A program made the translations under genes and the position numbers. A stretch of DNA of 64,000 nt, taken from the NCBI GenBank assembly GCA_963691655.1, contig CAVNUY010000004.1, positions 496,001 to 560,000 of the forward strand, written 5' to 3'. The notes under the pieces were generated by a model that did not search any database, was not told the DNA's origin, and saw only the letters and a program-made list of their open reading frames with translations. Positions 48,471 to 58,913 of the stretch are shown here, piece after piece. Position 1 is the first letter of the stretch; every line of letters starts with the position of its first letter. This stretch comes from Toxonevra muliebris. Its lineage: Eukaryota > Arthropoda > Insecta > Diptera > Pallopteridae.

Positions 48471-50257
48471 TTTATTTGTTTGTTACAGCTTTCTTTAAGC
48501 CTAAATAAGTATAACAATATATAGTATTAGGTAATTAAAAATTAAAACATGATATAGAAATAAAATTAAGGTAATGCATAAAACATATAATTTGTGACTT
48601 TTATCTAATTGGCAACAATTTACAATAACAATACAATTTTCTTTTAAATACATTAACATTATCACATTCTTTTATCTCTTGGGGCAATTCATTAAAACAT
48701 TTTAAGCCCTTGTAGTTAAGGTTAAGCCCTTGCTTCCGTCCGAAAAACTGGCAACTTAAAGTTATTTTTATTTCTTGTGTCAATTTTATGTGAGTCTCTT
48801 ACATAAATTATCTTCTCACTTAGATATTCAGGTAGTCTTCCATTTTTTATGTCAAATATAAATTTCATTGTATAATAGAATATGATTTGTTTAATCTAAG
48901 CCAATTCAAATTATTTAACATGTCAACTATTGAAGTATCATATCGTTCCTTAAGAATAAATCGCATGGCTCTGTTTTGGAGCTTCTCAATTTTACTGTCA
49001 GGTATAATAAAAAGTATGGACGGACAATATATAAAATGGGGTTCAATTATAGATTTATAAACTAGTATTTTAATGTCTTTTTTAATATATTTACACGTTC
49101 GTTTCATAAAACCAGTTTTCTTAGATATTTTGCTGACTATGTAGTCTATATGGTCATTAAATTGTAACTTATTATCTAAAAGTACACCTAGATATTTAAT
49201 TTTGGTTACTAGTTCGATTACTTTATTATTAATTTTTACATCATCCGTTTCTATGTCATTAATATTATTTCTAGTTATAATCATATATTTCGTCTTATCA
49301 ATATTGAGTTTAAGTCTATTACTACATAACCATTTATATAAATTATCCAAGTCATTTTGTATTTTTGTTAATGCGGTTTTTACGTCTTTTTCATGCACAG
49401 TAATCAAAGCATCATCCGCAAACAGATTAATTTTAGCAAATTTTAACGATGAAGTTATGTCATTTATGTATATTAAGAACAATATTGGAGCCAAAACCGA
49501 TCCTTGGGGCAAACCAATATTAACTGCAATCTCATTGGACATCGTCGAGTTGATCATTGTTCGTTGTCTTCGATCAGTTAAATAACTACAAAACCATTTC
49601 TGGTCTTTGTCTCTCACTCCCATTTTAAATAGTTTTTGTAGAAGAATTTCTCTATCTACAGTCTCGAATGCTCTCTTTAAGTCAAGGAATACTCCTATAA
49701 TTACGTCTTTATTATGAAGTCGCTCTTTCCAATCTGCTATTACCCCATTGAGTGCTGTTTCGCACGAATGTTTTTTACGAAATCCCGATTGTTGAGGAAT
49801 AATTAGATTATTGTTGTCTAGATATTTCAACAGTTGGGTTTTAATTACTGTTTCTAAGATTTTCTCATCACAGGGCAGCGTATTTATGGGTCTTAATTCT
49901 TCTGGTTTAAGCGTCTTATTTACTTTTTCAACTGGGATTATAGTCGATGTTTTCCACTTGTCAGGTACTTCACCATTGTCGATACTGTCATTAATTATTT
50001 GTTTGTAGAAGTATCCAGTGTATTGGATTGAATCTTTTATTACACCTTCAGAAAGTAGTTTCTTTCCGCCAAACTTATTTTTGAGTTTTCTGCATATATT
50101 AAATATGTCATCAGTTGTTACTTGAACAAATTTCAGTCGGCAGTTATTATCTTCGTCAGTATATAGAGTGTTTGTGATTTGTTCAATATTATTGTTAATT
50201 TCATTTACACTTTTTACAAAGAATGTGTTTAGCTTAGGGCTTTGACACTTTGTTTCT
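48471..50257 (-). pseudogene. non-LTR retrotransposon reverse transcriptase, 5'-truncated
   Basis: ORF 50319-48865 (484 codons) holds a near-complete reverse transcriptase: LRPINTLPCDEKILE, GFRKKHSCETALNG, FLDLKRAFETVD, GLPQGSVLAPILFLIYIND and the catalytic FADDALI (about 49405-49425), then LNIDKTKYMI and KYLGVLLDNKLQFNDHI. After a frame change the C-terminus is at 48783-48601 (GLNLNYKGLKCFNELPQEIK). The 3' tail is an (AAAT/AAAC)n run on the minus strand (plus 48466-48482). There is no endonuclease, so it is 5' truncated at the joint near 50257. The style fits the CR1/L2/Jockey side of the non-LTR tree; clade not fixed. Confidence 0.88.
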
Positions 50258-50620
50258 AAAAAGAGCAGATTGGAGAAGAAACCGTGTGGGACCTGGTCTT
50301 GAAATAGAACTCTGGTCAAAGATGGACTACGGGGTCGGTGCGGGAGTCTACTATGAATACTTCAATATTTCTAAATCTCTTATCCCACACAGCACGCACT
50401 GCAGAAGCAGCAATAACCTTGAAGAAAGAGAGACTCAAACCCATTTTCTCTATCATTGCCCAGCTCTTGCTAGGACCAAAGTAAAATCACTACAACAACC
50501 TTTTCTAGACTCCATAACCAAGATCTCTAAACTCGAAAACTAAGAGCAAACACCATGTTAATGGGTGAGGTTGCGGTATTAAAATGGCGCTCTAGCGCTA
50601 ATTAATTAATTATTATTTTC
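50258..50620 (+). pseudogene. non-LTR retrotransposon 3' fragment (RNase H remnant)
   Basis: The plus strand reads GPGLEIELWSKMDYGVGAGV, a remnant of RNase H (TDGSK...GVG.GVY), and then jumps to ERETQTHFLYHCPALARTK, the Cys-rich C-terminus. It is of the same broad type as the 23443-26480 element but in opposite orientation and internally deleted. Confidence 0.65.
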
Positions 50621-50629
50621 ACCAGAAAA

Positions 50630-51238
50630 AATCCACTGTTTTGACTGTTCCTTGGTCTATGGTGTGTTGTGATGGATACATGTTTCATCCACGGTTACAA
50701 AACGGCGCAAAAACTCGTTTGGTTTGCGGTTAAACATCGCCAAACACTGCTTTGAAGTGGTTAAACTGTTGTGCTTATAGTCGAATGTGGCGCGAATAGC
50801 TTTTTCAAGTCCAAATATTCATATAAAATGTGATGTACCCACTCAGTTGAGATGCCTACAGCCTCAGCCACCTAACGAACTTTCATTCTACTATCGTCCA
50901 ATATCATTTCATGGATTTTATCGGTGATTTCTTTCGTGACTACTTCTTTTGGGTGACCTGAAAGTTCGCCGTCAATTGTGCTGGTACGACCACAACGGAA
51001 TTCAGTAAACCACTTCTTAACCATTGAAGTTGATGGTGCAGAGTTCCCATAGTGATGGATTTTTTACGCAAAAAATAATGCATGATGAGCATACAATATT
51101 CACTTTTTTCCATTTTTGTCGAAATTCACGAAGTAGTATGCTTTCAATGGCTGCCAAATACAAACTAAATGACACAACTTGCTCAAAACTTGACAGTAGT
51201 CTATCAACAGATGGTAGTTGACAAAAGCAGTGTTGCAT
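50630..51238 (-). pseudogene. mariner transposase, N-terminal part
   Basis: Minus-strand text in several frames gives EFRQKWKKVN, then the mariner words HKHNSLTTSKQCLAMFNRKP and NEFLRRFVTVDE, where the final Asp is the first catalytic residue, and NTP.TKEQSKQW. In between, AEAVGIS and YEYLDLKK-like blocks of the second helix-turn-helix are recognisable. Stops and frameshifts are many and the C-terminal half is missing. Confidence 0.75.
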
Positions 51239-51249
51239 TATAAATTACT

Positions 51250-52119
51250 ATGAGGGAAATTCAAAAAGTCACTGACTGTCATCGTAGTTGATAAATAAAA
51301 AAAGTATATATAGTATTTGCAGCTCAATTTCTATTTCAATGATTTTAAGGGCCGTATTTTTTTGAACCACTTTTCATTTGTCATTCTAAAGTCATAATTT
51401 TAAAATTTTGGGTTTATTAAAACTAGACCATTAGGCAAAAAATAAAAATTATTCCGGAAAATCATTTCTATCAAAATATCAAAGATAGAAATCAAAAAAA
51501 CTGATTTCATTAAGTTTTCAAGGTTCTTTATTTTTGTTATTGAAAGTTTGGGTCCGATCGATTTTAAAAGTGGGGTTTACTCCACAAATATATATATATA
51601 TTTGTATATATATATGTTATATATATATATTTTGTTTTAAATGATTTTTCAAAAATGTAGTAGTTTTATGCATCAGTATAATTTTACATTTGTGTGTAAT
51701 CATATAGTACGTATTTATATAAGATACAGTTTTGCTAACATTATATTTACTTATTTATAAAATTTATTTGTGGATTACATCTTACAGTTTTGAATATTTA
51801 ATGCGCAACCTTTTTTTTTATTTGCACAATTTCTCCAAATTAATTATGTATTATATCGATAAAAATTTTCATTCGTAATTTGAAACCTTTACTTTATGTA
51901 ACTAATATACTTTTTTTAAGTTTGATTTGATGATGTTAATGAATGAAATCGTCGTCTATAATATGTGTCTAAATAAAAGTAAATTTGTTATTATTATAAA
52001 CAGTTTTTCTTTTTTTTGTACCCATATCTCATATATGTATTTGAGAAAAGTTACAGAAGTAGAAATTTATTTAATTTAAAAAAACAATAATAATATAATT
52101 ATAAAGTTTAAGTAAGAAC
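51250..52119. other. AT-rich stretch with microsatellite
   Basis: Contains (TA)n runs at 51588-51632 and the third short copy of the dispersed repeat at 51545-51582. No gene seen. Confidence 0.5.
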
Positions 52120-52447
52120 TGTACGGACGCCAGCGATACGATCACCGCAACAACGCATTGAAACAAGCCATTATATGTCCATGTATTCATATGAATATTA
52201 TTGCGTATGACCGTTCACTGCCGCTCGCAAACAAGGAATGAATTCAAATTATGCGAGTCATTTCATTTAAGTAAATTGTAAAAGAACATTGAGTGAGACA
52301 GGTATATGTAAAATTACGAATAGGATTCAAATTAGGAATAAATGTACATTTCAAAAGAAATCGAATCTATTACAATACATATAGGTACACTACGAATAAA
52401 AGGAATAAAACAAAAGAATAATAATAAAATAATATGCGGCTGCTACA
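52120..52447 (-). repeat. 3' LTR of the truncated gypsy-type element
   Basis: Starts (minus) TGTAGCAGCC at 52447 and ends CCGTACA at 52120, with TGTA...TACA termini. No partner LTR is in the window, so the far boundary rests only on the terminal match. Confidence 0.6.
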
Positions 52448-52458
52448 GTCTCCCCCTT
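52448..52458 (-). other. polypurine tract of the truncated gypsy-type element
   Basis: Minus strand AAAGGGGGAGAC directly before the LTR start, between the integrase stop and the LTR. Confidence 0.75.
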
Positions 52459-52494
52459 TGACGCATGAAACTCGTCTCGAGCGTGCGTCAACAA

Positions 52495-53780
52495 TTACTG
52501 ACTTCCTGACTTCTTTGGACGTCCTCGTTTACGTATGGGATGAACTGGAACTGCAGTTGTATCATTGTTACTACCTTTATATAAAGTTAGTGCTGAGGCG
52601 TGATATACTCCTAAAGGTGTATTCAAATCATTGGACGATGCAATTTGATATGAAGAAGAACCAATCTTTTTCGTGATTATATACGGGCCATCTCGCTTAG
52701 GTACAAATTTTGCTGTTATACCCTTTGATGCTTGGCTGAGAACGTGAGTAGTGACTAATACTTCAGTACCGATGTCGAAATTGGGTTGTGGTCGTCGTCG
52801 TTGGTCAACATACTCTTTGTTTTTATCTTGCATACGATGTTCAGCTTCTTTTGCAATTTTAATACTATCAGCGAGTTTTCGAAGATACGGAGTAATTTGT
52901 GGAATAAAGTTCTCACTTTCTGAGATTGATCTTAGATCATGTTGTACGTCATCAAAAGTACGCAGATTTCTGCCGAATGTGAGAAATGCCGCTGTAAAAC
53001 CTGTACTTTGGCACTTAGCTGTGTTCATTGCAAATCGGATAGCTGTTAGACTTTTATTCCAAGAATCATGGTTGCTTTGAACGATGATTGCCAATTGCGC
53101 TTTTAAATCACGGTTTTTGCGTTCTACCGGGTTTGCTTCGGGATGGTAGACGGGAGTGAACTGCTGCTCAATATTCATGCAATATAAAACCTTCTGCATT
53201 ATTGCGGAAATAAATTGTACTCCATTATCGGACTTTATTCGTCGTGGAATGCCGTAGCGTAAGAACACTTCATCTACTAATGTTTTAGCACATGCTTCAG
53301 CGGTAGCTTCTTTTAATGCAAATAATTCGGTCCACCGGCTGGCAACATCTTCAACAATAAAAATCCATTGGTAACCATCCTCTGATTGAGGCAAGGGCCC
53401 AAACAAATCAACGGCTAACACCTCAAAACGTTGTTTGCTGCTTGAAGTTTGCAACAGTCCAATTGGTCTTGTATTAGCTGCTTTATAACGTTGACACTCT
53501 ATGCAACTTCGAACATATTTTGCAATTTCACCTCGCATTCCAGGCCAAAAATAGCGACTAGCAATTGTAGATATTGTTCTTTCTACGCCATAGTGACCAG
53601 CGGTACACTCATCATAATACGCCTTTAAAACTTCAGCACGTTCATGTGAAGGTACTACTAGTTGTGCTTCTTCAGAATCATCATTGCCATAACAATGTAA
53701 AACACCTTCGTTCATAATGTAGCTACGATTTAACCAGCGATTTACGTTTTCGTCTTCAGCTTCAAGTGATGTGATTAATC
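52495..53780 (-). pseudogene. gypsy-type integrase with C-terminal AT-hook-like tail
   Basis: The ORF is open from 53874 but element homology starts about 53780. Zinc module: GHYGVERTISTIASRYFWPG and CIECQRY. Catalytic triad: AVDLFGPLPQ, IKSDNGVQF and NPVERKNRD. GPY/F-type module: PKRDGPYIITKKIGSSSYQI. The extreme C-terminus HPIRKRGRPKKSGSQ contains the RGRP core of an AT-hook, a possible chromatin-targeting tail. No stop interrupts this portion, but it lacks the rest of Pol. A member of the Ty3/gypsy group. Confidence 0.88.
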
Positions 53781-54024
53781 TTGTTTGAATAAAATTTATG
53801 TTGATAAACAAATTAAATAAAAATATTTTCTTTCTTATATTACCTGACTTATTTATATTTTTTAAAAGATGCAAATTTTGGTAATATTTAATCCCATTTT
53901 TGCATCAATGCTGTGATATTTCGATAAAGCAGTTTGAAGGCTATGTCAACCTATAGAAATAAATTGTTTTAAAAAGTTTTTAATATCAATAAGGTAATTA
54001 AGAAAGAAAAAAAAAAAAACTTAC

Positions 54025-54159
54025 AAGGTTGTATCGCAGAGTTTAAATAAAATTATTGATATATCCTTCCTCCTCTTACAAAAGTTTTCCTTCAATTGTC
54101 TTCAACATTGCTCCAAGGTGCATCAAATGTTTGCAGCCATTCAAAAGCACTTAATACCT
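54025..54159 (-). CDS. candidate last coding exon of an unidentified minus-strand gene
   Basis: After the acceptor TTCGTTTCAG(AG), one frame gives VLSAFEWLQTFDAPWSNVED, one more residue (Asn), and TGA at 54094-54092, which reads like a natural protein end. If the second AG is used (exon from 54157) the phase is 0 and matches the donor of the exon at 55704. A donor GTAAGT follows at 54024 with a further acceptor TTTCTATAG at 53951, so the untranslated tail would contain an intron. I do not recognise the protein. Confidence 0.5.
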
Positions 54160-55201
54160 CTGAAACGAATATTTTGCAGAGAAAATTATAAAAAAGCATA
54201 ACTGTAACCAAAAGCAAAATATACTTTAATGCCTATGTTAATGTTTTTAAATTATTCTTTAATTAAAGTATACCTTAAAAAATAATTACACAAAATAATT
54301 ACCCGGACATTAGATACATTTCTCTTCAAGAGGATTCGTTTTAAGTGACTCACAAATATATATAAAGATGGCAGTTATTAGAAACCAATAGTTCAGGAGC
54401 ACAGAATATTATACGAAAAATATCATCTTTCACTCAGAACAAAATATCATATAAATATTTGAAAGAAATTATAAAAAATATTTAAAAGATAAATTGCACA
54501 CTATATAGTAAAATTTCTTAAATTCAACAGTTATCCGCTATCGTATGTCTACTAGTTACACTTGTAACTTTGGTTCAATTGAAGTTCTAAGCGGTGGGCT
54601 CATGTGTAGCATGTTGGAACTGTGCCATTGCGTACTAAGTCCTTTAGGCCGCGAACTCAATGACCGAATATAGACTACCGAACCTTACAGCAAACTGAAG
54701 ATAATTTTCAAGGTTATTGTTGTGTGTGCAATTAAGTACCAATTTTAAACATATGTACTTAACAATTTCATATTTCTGTGCTCTTTAACTATGCTATGGG
54801 TATTCAAAAACTGGTGTGTTTGCACTTATATACTCTCTTATGTACTGTTGATAAATCTTGTATTTGTATTCCTTGTATTATTTATTTACATATTTTATAT
54901 TATATGTATATATAAAATTGAAAAACAAACTCATTACAAGAGCAAATACTTCAAAGACAACCACCTTTTAATAAATTATATGAGTACGAAATTTCAACTG
55001 TTCGGCAATCAAAAACATGAAGAGTACTTAACAGAGCCTACCATATATATTAATAATAAAATTTGTATGACATATGTTTAATGCCAGATTAAAGTGAGTT
55101 TTCCTTATGATGGTATGGTGTCAAATTACTAAAAGGGTTATCTCTTTAATATATATAATATATTCACAATTTTTCGTTAGCTAAAAAAGTAAATTACTTA
55201 C

Positions 55202-55333
55202 AATCTAATTATTTGAAGTATTAGAGTGATTGCTGTCTGATGAACAAAAAGATTGGCTATTTTTTGCTTGCCAATTGTCAATAAATGAGTTGAATTCTGT
55301 GTTTGCAGATAATGTTTCACAATCGGAAAAGCC
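55202..55333 (-). CDS. candidate cassette or alternative terminal exon, unidentified gene
   Basis: 132 nt between acceptor ATTTTTACAG and donor GTAAGT, 44 codons in phase 0: GFSDCETLSANTEFNSFIDN, then a Ser/Asn-rich end QSFCSSDSNHSNTSNN and TAG at 55207-55205. The stop is the second-last codon of an exon that has a perfect donor, so it is either an alternative end or a point lesion. In phase with the exon at 55704. Confidence 0.5.
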
Positions 55334-55703
55334 CTGTAAAAATGAGAATCAAGACAGCAGAAACAACACACTTAATAATTAAATAATTAATTCGGTCATG
55401 TGAATAAGAAAAGTAAAAGTTTTTATGTTTTTTGAAAGAACATTTTCCAATTTCTTTAAATACAAATTAAGAAACTCATATATTTATAAGTGGAGCATTA
55501 ACATAAATATTCATAAATATTTTGTTTCAAATAAAAATGTGTCAAAAGTTAACTATTAAATCTAAAATTGACTTTACTTTCTTTATAGATAAGGGCGATG
55601 TATTTGATACTTTTGCTCATAGAAAATATAAAAAAACTGAGTACAAGCTTCCACTTTTTTTATACAGATGACCCATTGAAACTAAATATAACAAACCACT
55701 TAC

Positions 55704-55807
55704 AATTTTTGTTCTCCATTTCAAAAGATGATAACAAAATTCTACTTTGAGTCGAAGCTTTTGATCTTTTGCTAGAAGTTTTAATCGCTCTAAATTAATT
55801 CCGTGAT
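55704..55807 (-). CDS. candidate internal exon, unidentified gene
   Basis: 104 nt, acceptor TCTCATTGTAG, donor GTAAGTGG. Only one frame is open (phase 1 in, 0 out): HGINLERLKLLAKDQKLRLK then VEFCYHLLKWRTKI, a Lys/Leu-rich, helix-like segment. Earlier exons were not found. A donor-like GTAAGT at about 56378 follows sequence with stops in the needed phase and may be untranslated leader or chance. Confidence 0.5.
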
Positions 55808-55809
55808 CT

Positions 55810-57180
55810 ACAATGAGAAATCAACACAATAATAAAAATGAAGTCAAAAATAAAATTTGTTAATTCCCAACAAGAGAAAACGTTTAAATTTTAGTTTATT
55901 GTAATTTAATTTTATCACCATTTTGCTTGCAATAAACTTGGGAAAAAATTGAAAGATGCCACTTTTGCTTAAAAAATGCCTAAAAAATTCACATTGTCAC
56001 AACACATTTTTAATTACTTAAACAATTTCCAGTTTAAAACCAATTACACCTTTTTCAATAAACAAAAAAATATTTTAGGCCTCTTTCAGTCAAAGAAGCT
56101 CCTTTCAACATTTACTATATAGTTATATCTGCTTACTCCTTTTATACATTTCTACTTACTAAATGTTTTATGTTGGTTATATTCAGCCTATCTGGCAACT
56201 CTGTTTTGTTTCTTTTCTTTGTACATGTTTCTCTGTTTCGTTTTTATAAGTATGTTCGGCAATTGTCGAGTACGTGTGTTTCAGTTCTTGTTAAGAGTCG
56301 AATGAATAAAGACTTAATAAAAGATAAAACATAATTATATATTTGTTTTTTTCCAAATGTGTAAACAAAACACTTACAATATTGCTTTCAATATTTCATC
56401 AAACAATTTGGAATTCCACAATTAAAATACTTAGCACACTGACTTTTTCAAAAATGAATAAGCAGGCGAGCACACACATATACACACAAACACTAGAGAA
56501 ACTCGATTTTTTGCATATTTAATTTTTAATTTAACTAATTCACTTTTGCCTTTAATTTTTTTAACGCTGATTTCCAAAATCATTTTCTTGTCGTCATGCT
56601 TTTTTAACAAACAGAGTTGCCAAACATACAAGCAGAAGCGCAATTTTCACTTACAAATTATTTAATATTAGGATTATGGATAACAATTGGTAAATAATTA
56701 TGACAAACTTTTATATAATATAATGAAAAAGTTTATCATTTTTCCAAAAAGTTTCAGCCAACAAATTATATTTTTTAAAAACCTTTAAATTTCAAATTGC
56801 ATTTGGTGACGATAATATCGTTACATTGGCTACTCTGACAACAAACAATATTTGTCAATTTCTTTTCTTTAGTATACACACCTGAGAGGACAAACGAGAG
56901 AGCGACATTTCAATTGTTTTTCAGTTAAATTTGCATTTGAAAAATTTACAAATTGTGTGTTCTCTATGTATTTTCAAGTAATGGTAAAATGACAATTTTT
57001 TTTTAGTTGGATTGACCCATGGAAATTGTTATCAATTTTGTGCTCTCTTCATATTTGTATGAGACCGTAAAATTACAATTTTTTTTGATTAGATTACCCT
57101 ACCTAAAAATTTTCTGTGTAGCATTTCTGATGTTTGCATCACGTGAATATGCTGTAAATGATGCGACGCTAAATGACGTG
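55810..57180. other. AT-rich stretch, upstream of the minus-strand exons
   Basis: No exon I can defend. A minus ORF at 56643-56431 (70 codons) has no known motif. The first exon and promoter of the minus-strand gene may lie here or farther right. Confidence 0.3.
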
Positions 57181-57203
57181 TACTGTTAGGGTCGGAGCAG
57201 TGC

Positions 57204-57477
57204 TTGTAATCAGGGCCGGAACACCGAAAATTTTGTTGTAATGATGCGTTTTGACTCTGAAAATACATTTTTTCACGTGCGTGTTTTTCGTGTCATTTTA
57301 TCGTATCGTGTGTGTATAAAAAAATCAAATTTTCTTTAAAATTCACACGGTGGGATTTTTATTCTGATTTCAGATCTCTTTTAACGGTTTTCAAGTGTAG
57401 TTTCCCCTTTTTCTTTAATTTTCATGTTATTTTCAATCATATTTCTCCATTTTCCAGTGCTCCGACCCTGACTACAA
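57204..57477. mobile_element. short inverted-repeat element (MITE-like)
   Basis: TTGTAATCAGGGCCGGAACA at 57204 is inverted at 57456-57477 (GTGCTCCGACCCTGACTACAA), about 27 bp with a few mismatches. A second partial copy of the end, AGGGTCGGAGCA, lies just outside at 57188. The CAGGG start suggests hAT, but I see no 8-bp duplication. Confidence 0.55.
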
Positions 57478-57799
57478 TTTTCGTTTTTTGTAAATGTCTC
57501 CTGAACTATTAATCTACTTATATTTTAATTTTCAAAAAGAACGTTACAATTTGTGAGATCTTTCCAAATATATTCAACATTAATAAAAATTCGGCATTCA
57601 ACGGAAGTTATGAGCAAATTCAAAACATGCTCCAACACTGACGACACTCAAATTTAACAATTGTGCTCTGCAGCGAGGTTATCCCTCTACATTTTCTGTC
57701 ATTTGATGAGGTTAATGGGTGTGGTTAAGTAGGAAATACAAAGACTACAGTAAAAGTCTGTATTTTCGACACAAATGTTCATAAACTGACTCCCCCATG

Positions 57800-58819
57800 C
57801 AGTGGCGTGCCTAGCATTTACTGATGAGGCAAGCCCAGTGAATTTTTTTTACCAAACCAAAAAGGCTAAAATTGGCAATAAGGATGGAATGTTCTAGATC
57901 CCGATTGAAGCATTGAAGAAGGAAAATGGAAGCTCTGTCTGGGCTTTACCAACATTTTTCGACGTGCTAAAATATTAACATTAAAAATACAAAATGAGCA
58001 TATAAATTCAGGAGGTGAACGTAGAAAGGAAATTTTTGGACTAAAATCGTTGAGAGATATACTATTTTTTAAATTAAATGATAATTTCTCTTAATATAAA
58101 CCGTATTAATAAAAATGCAAATTATCAAATATAAGAAAAATGTCAACGAAATGAAAAAAAGCTAATTGTAAAGTAACTAAATGTATTGATGTATGTAAAT
58201 AAGTAAAACTATTATTTGAAAAACCTTGTGTTGCTTCATTTTTATTTGAACCTGAACCGGAACACACGTTATTTTTTGCTTGAACCTGAATCTGAACACG
58301 AACCCAAATTTAACCGGTTCGAAACTCTGCTAAAATCTAATGGCGCAAGAAAATAGGAGTAAAAGAAAAGGGAGCAAATACTTTCCAAATGGCAAACAAA
58401 AACTGAAAGCCAGCTTTTAAGTTCTATATGAAATCATACATAGAAGTAGAAAATTGGTATGCTGCTACTTTTTTTAGAACTACACACACTAAAAAAGCTA
58501 TTGAACTTTCATTTAGAATAAGCGAGATAGCATGTTATGAAAACATACATTTTCAGATTTTAAATGCCTCGTAAAAGCCAACTTGATGAACTGCGATAGC
58601 GTGAAAGCTTGTGTGTATTCTATGTAATCCACATTTAAATTTTTATTAGTACATTTACGAGCTATTGAAAAACAGGGTAATACAAATAAAAAATTTTTAA
58701 ATAAAATTATTCTTTCAGTTAAAACAAAGGTAGTAATTTTGTAAGTACATATACAAATTGTCACTTACCAATTCTTAGGCAAGCCCGGCTTTTGGGCTTA
58801 TATGGACGTGCCGCCACTG
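57800..58819. mobile_element. hAT-type element with CAGTGGCG ends
   Basis: 1,020 bp, ends CAGTGGCGTGCC and GGCGGCACTG reversed (CCGCCACTG), perfect 8-bp target duplication CCCCCATG (57792-57799, 58820-58827). GGCAAGCCC stands near both ends in opposite orientation. A minus ORF at 58764-58513 is not recognised; the element is probably non-autonomous. Confidence 0.9.
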
Positions 58820-58913
58820 CCCCCATGTTCCGAAACCGGCCTCCTATTTTTTTGCAGCGAATGACGGAAAAACGCGAGATTGTTTTATTGTTTTTTTATA
58901 ATCTATATATATA

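Larger units (their letters stand above)
52120..53780 (-). mobile_element. gypsy-type LTR retrotransposon, 3' end only
   Basis: Minus-strand 3' part: integrase, polypurine tract, and a 328-bp LTR. The 5' LTR, gag, protease and reverse transcriptase are missing; element sequence stops near 53780 where the minus-strand ORF runs into non-element text. Confidence 0.8.

Noticed and set aside
54791..55081. 96-codon plus ORF
   Set aside because: Strongly hydrophobic AT-driven composition, no motif, and opposite to better-supported minus-strand exons.
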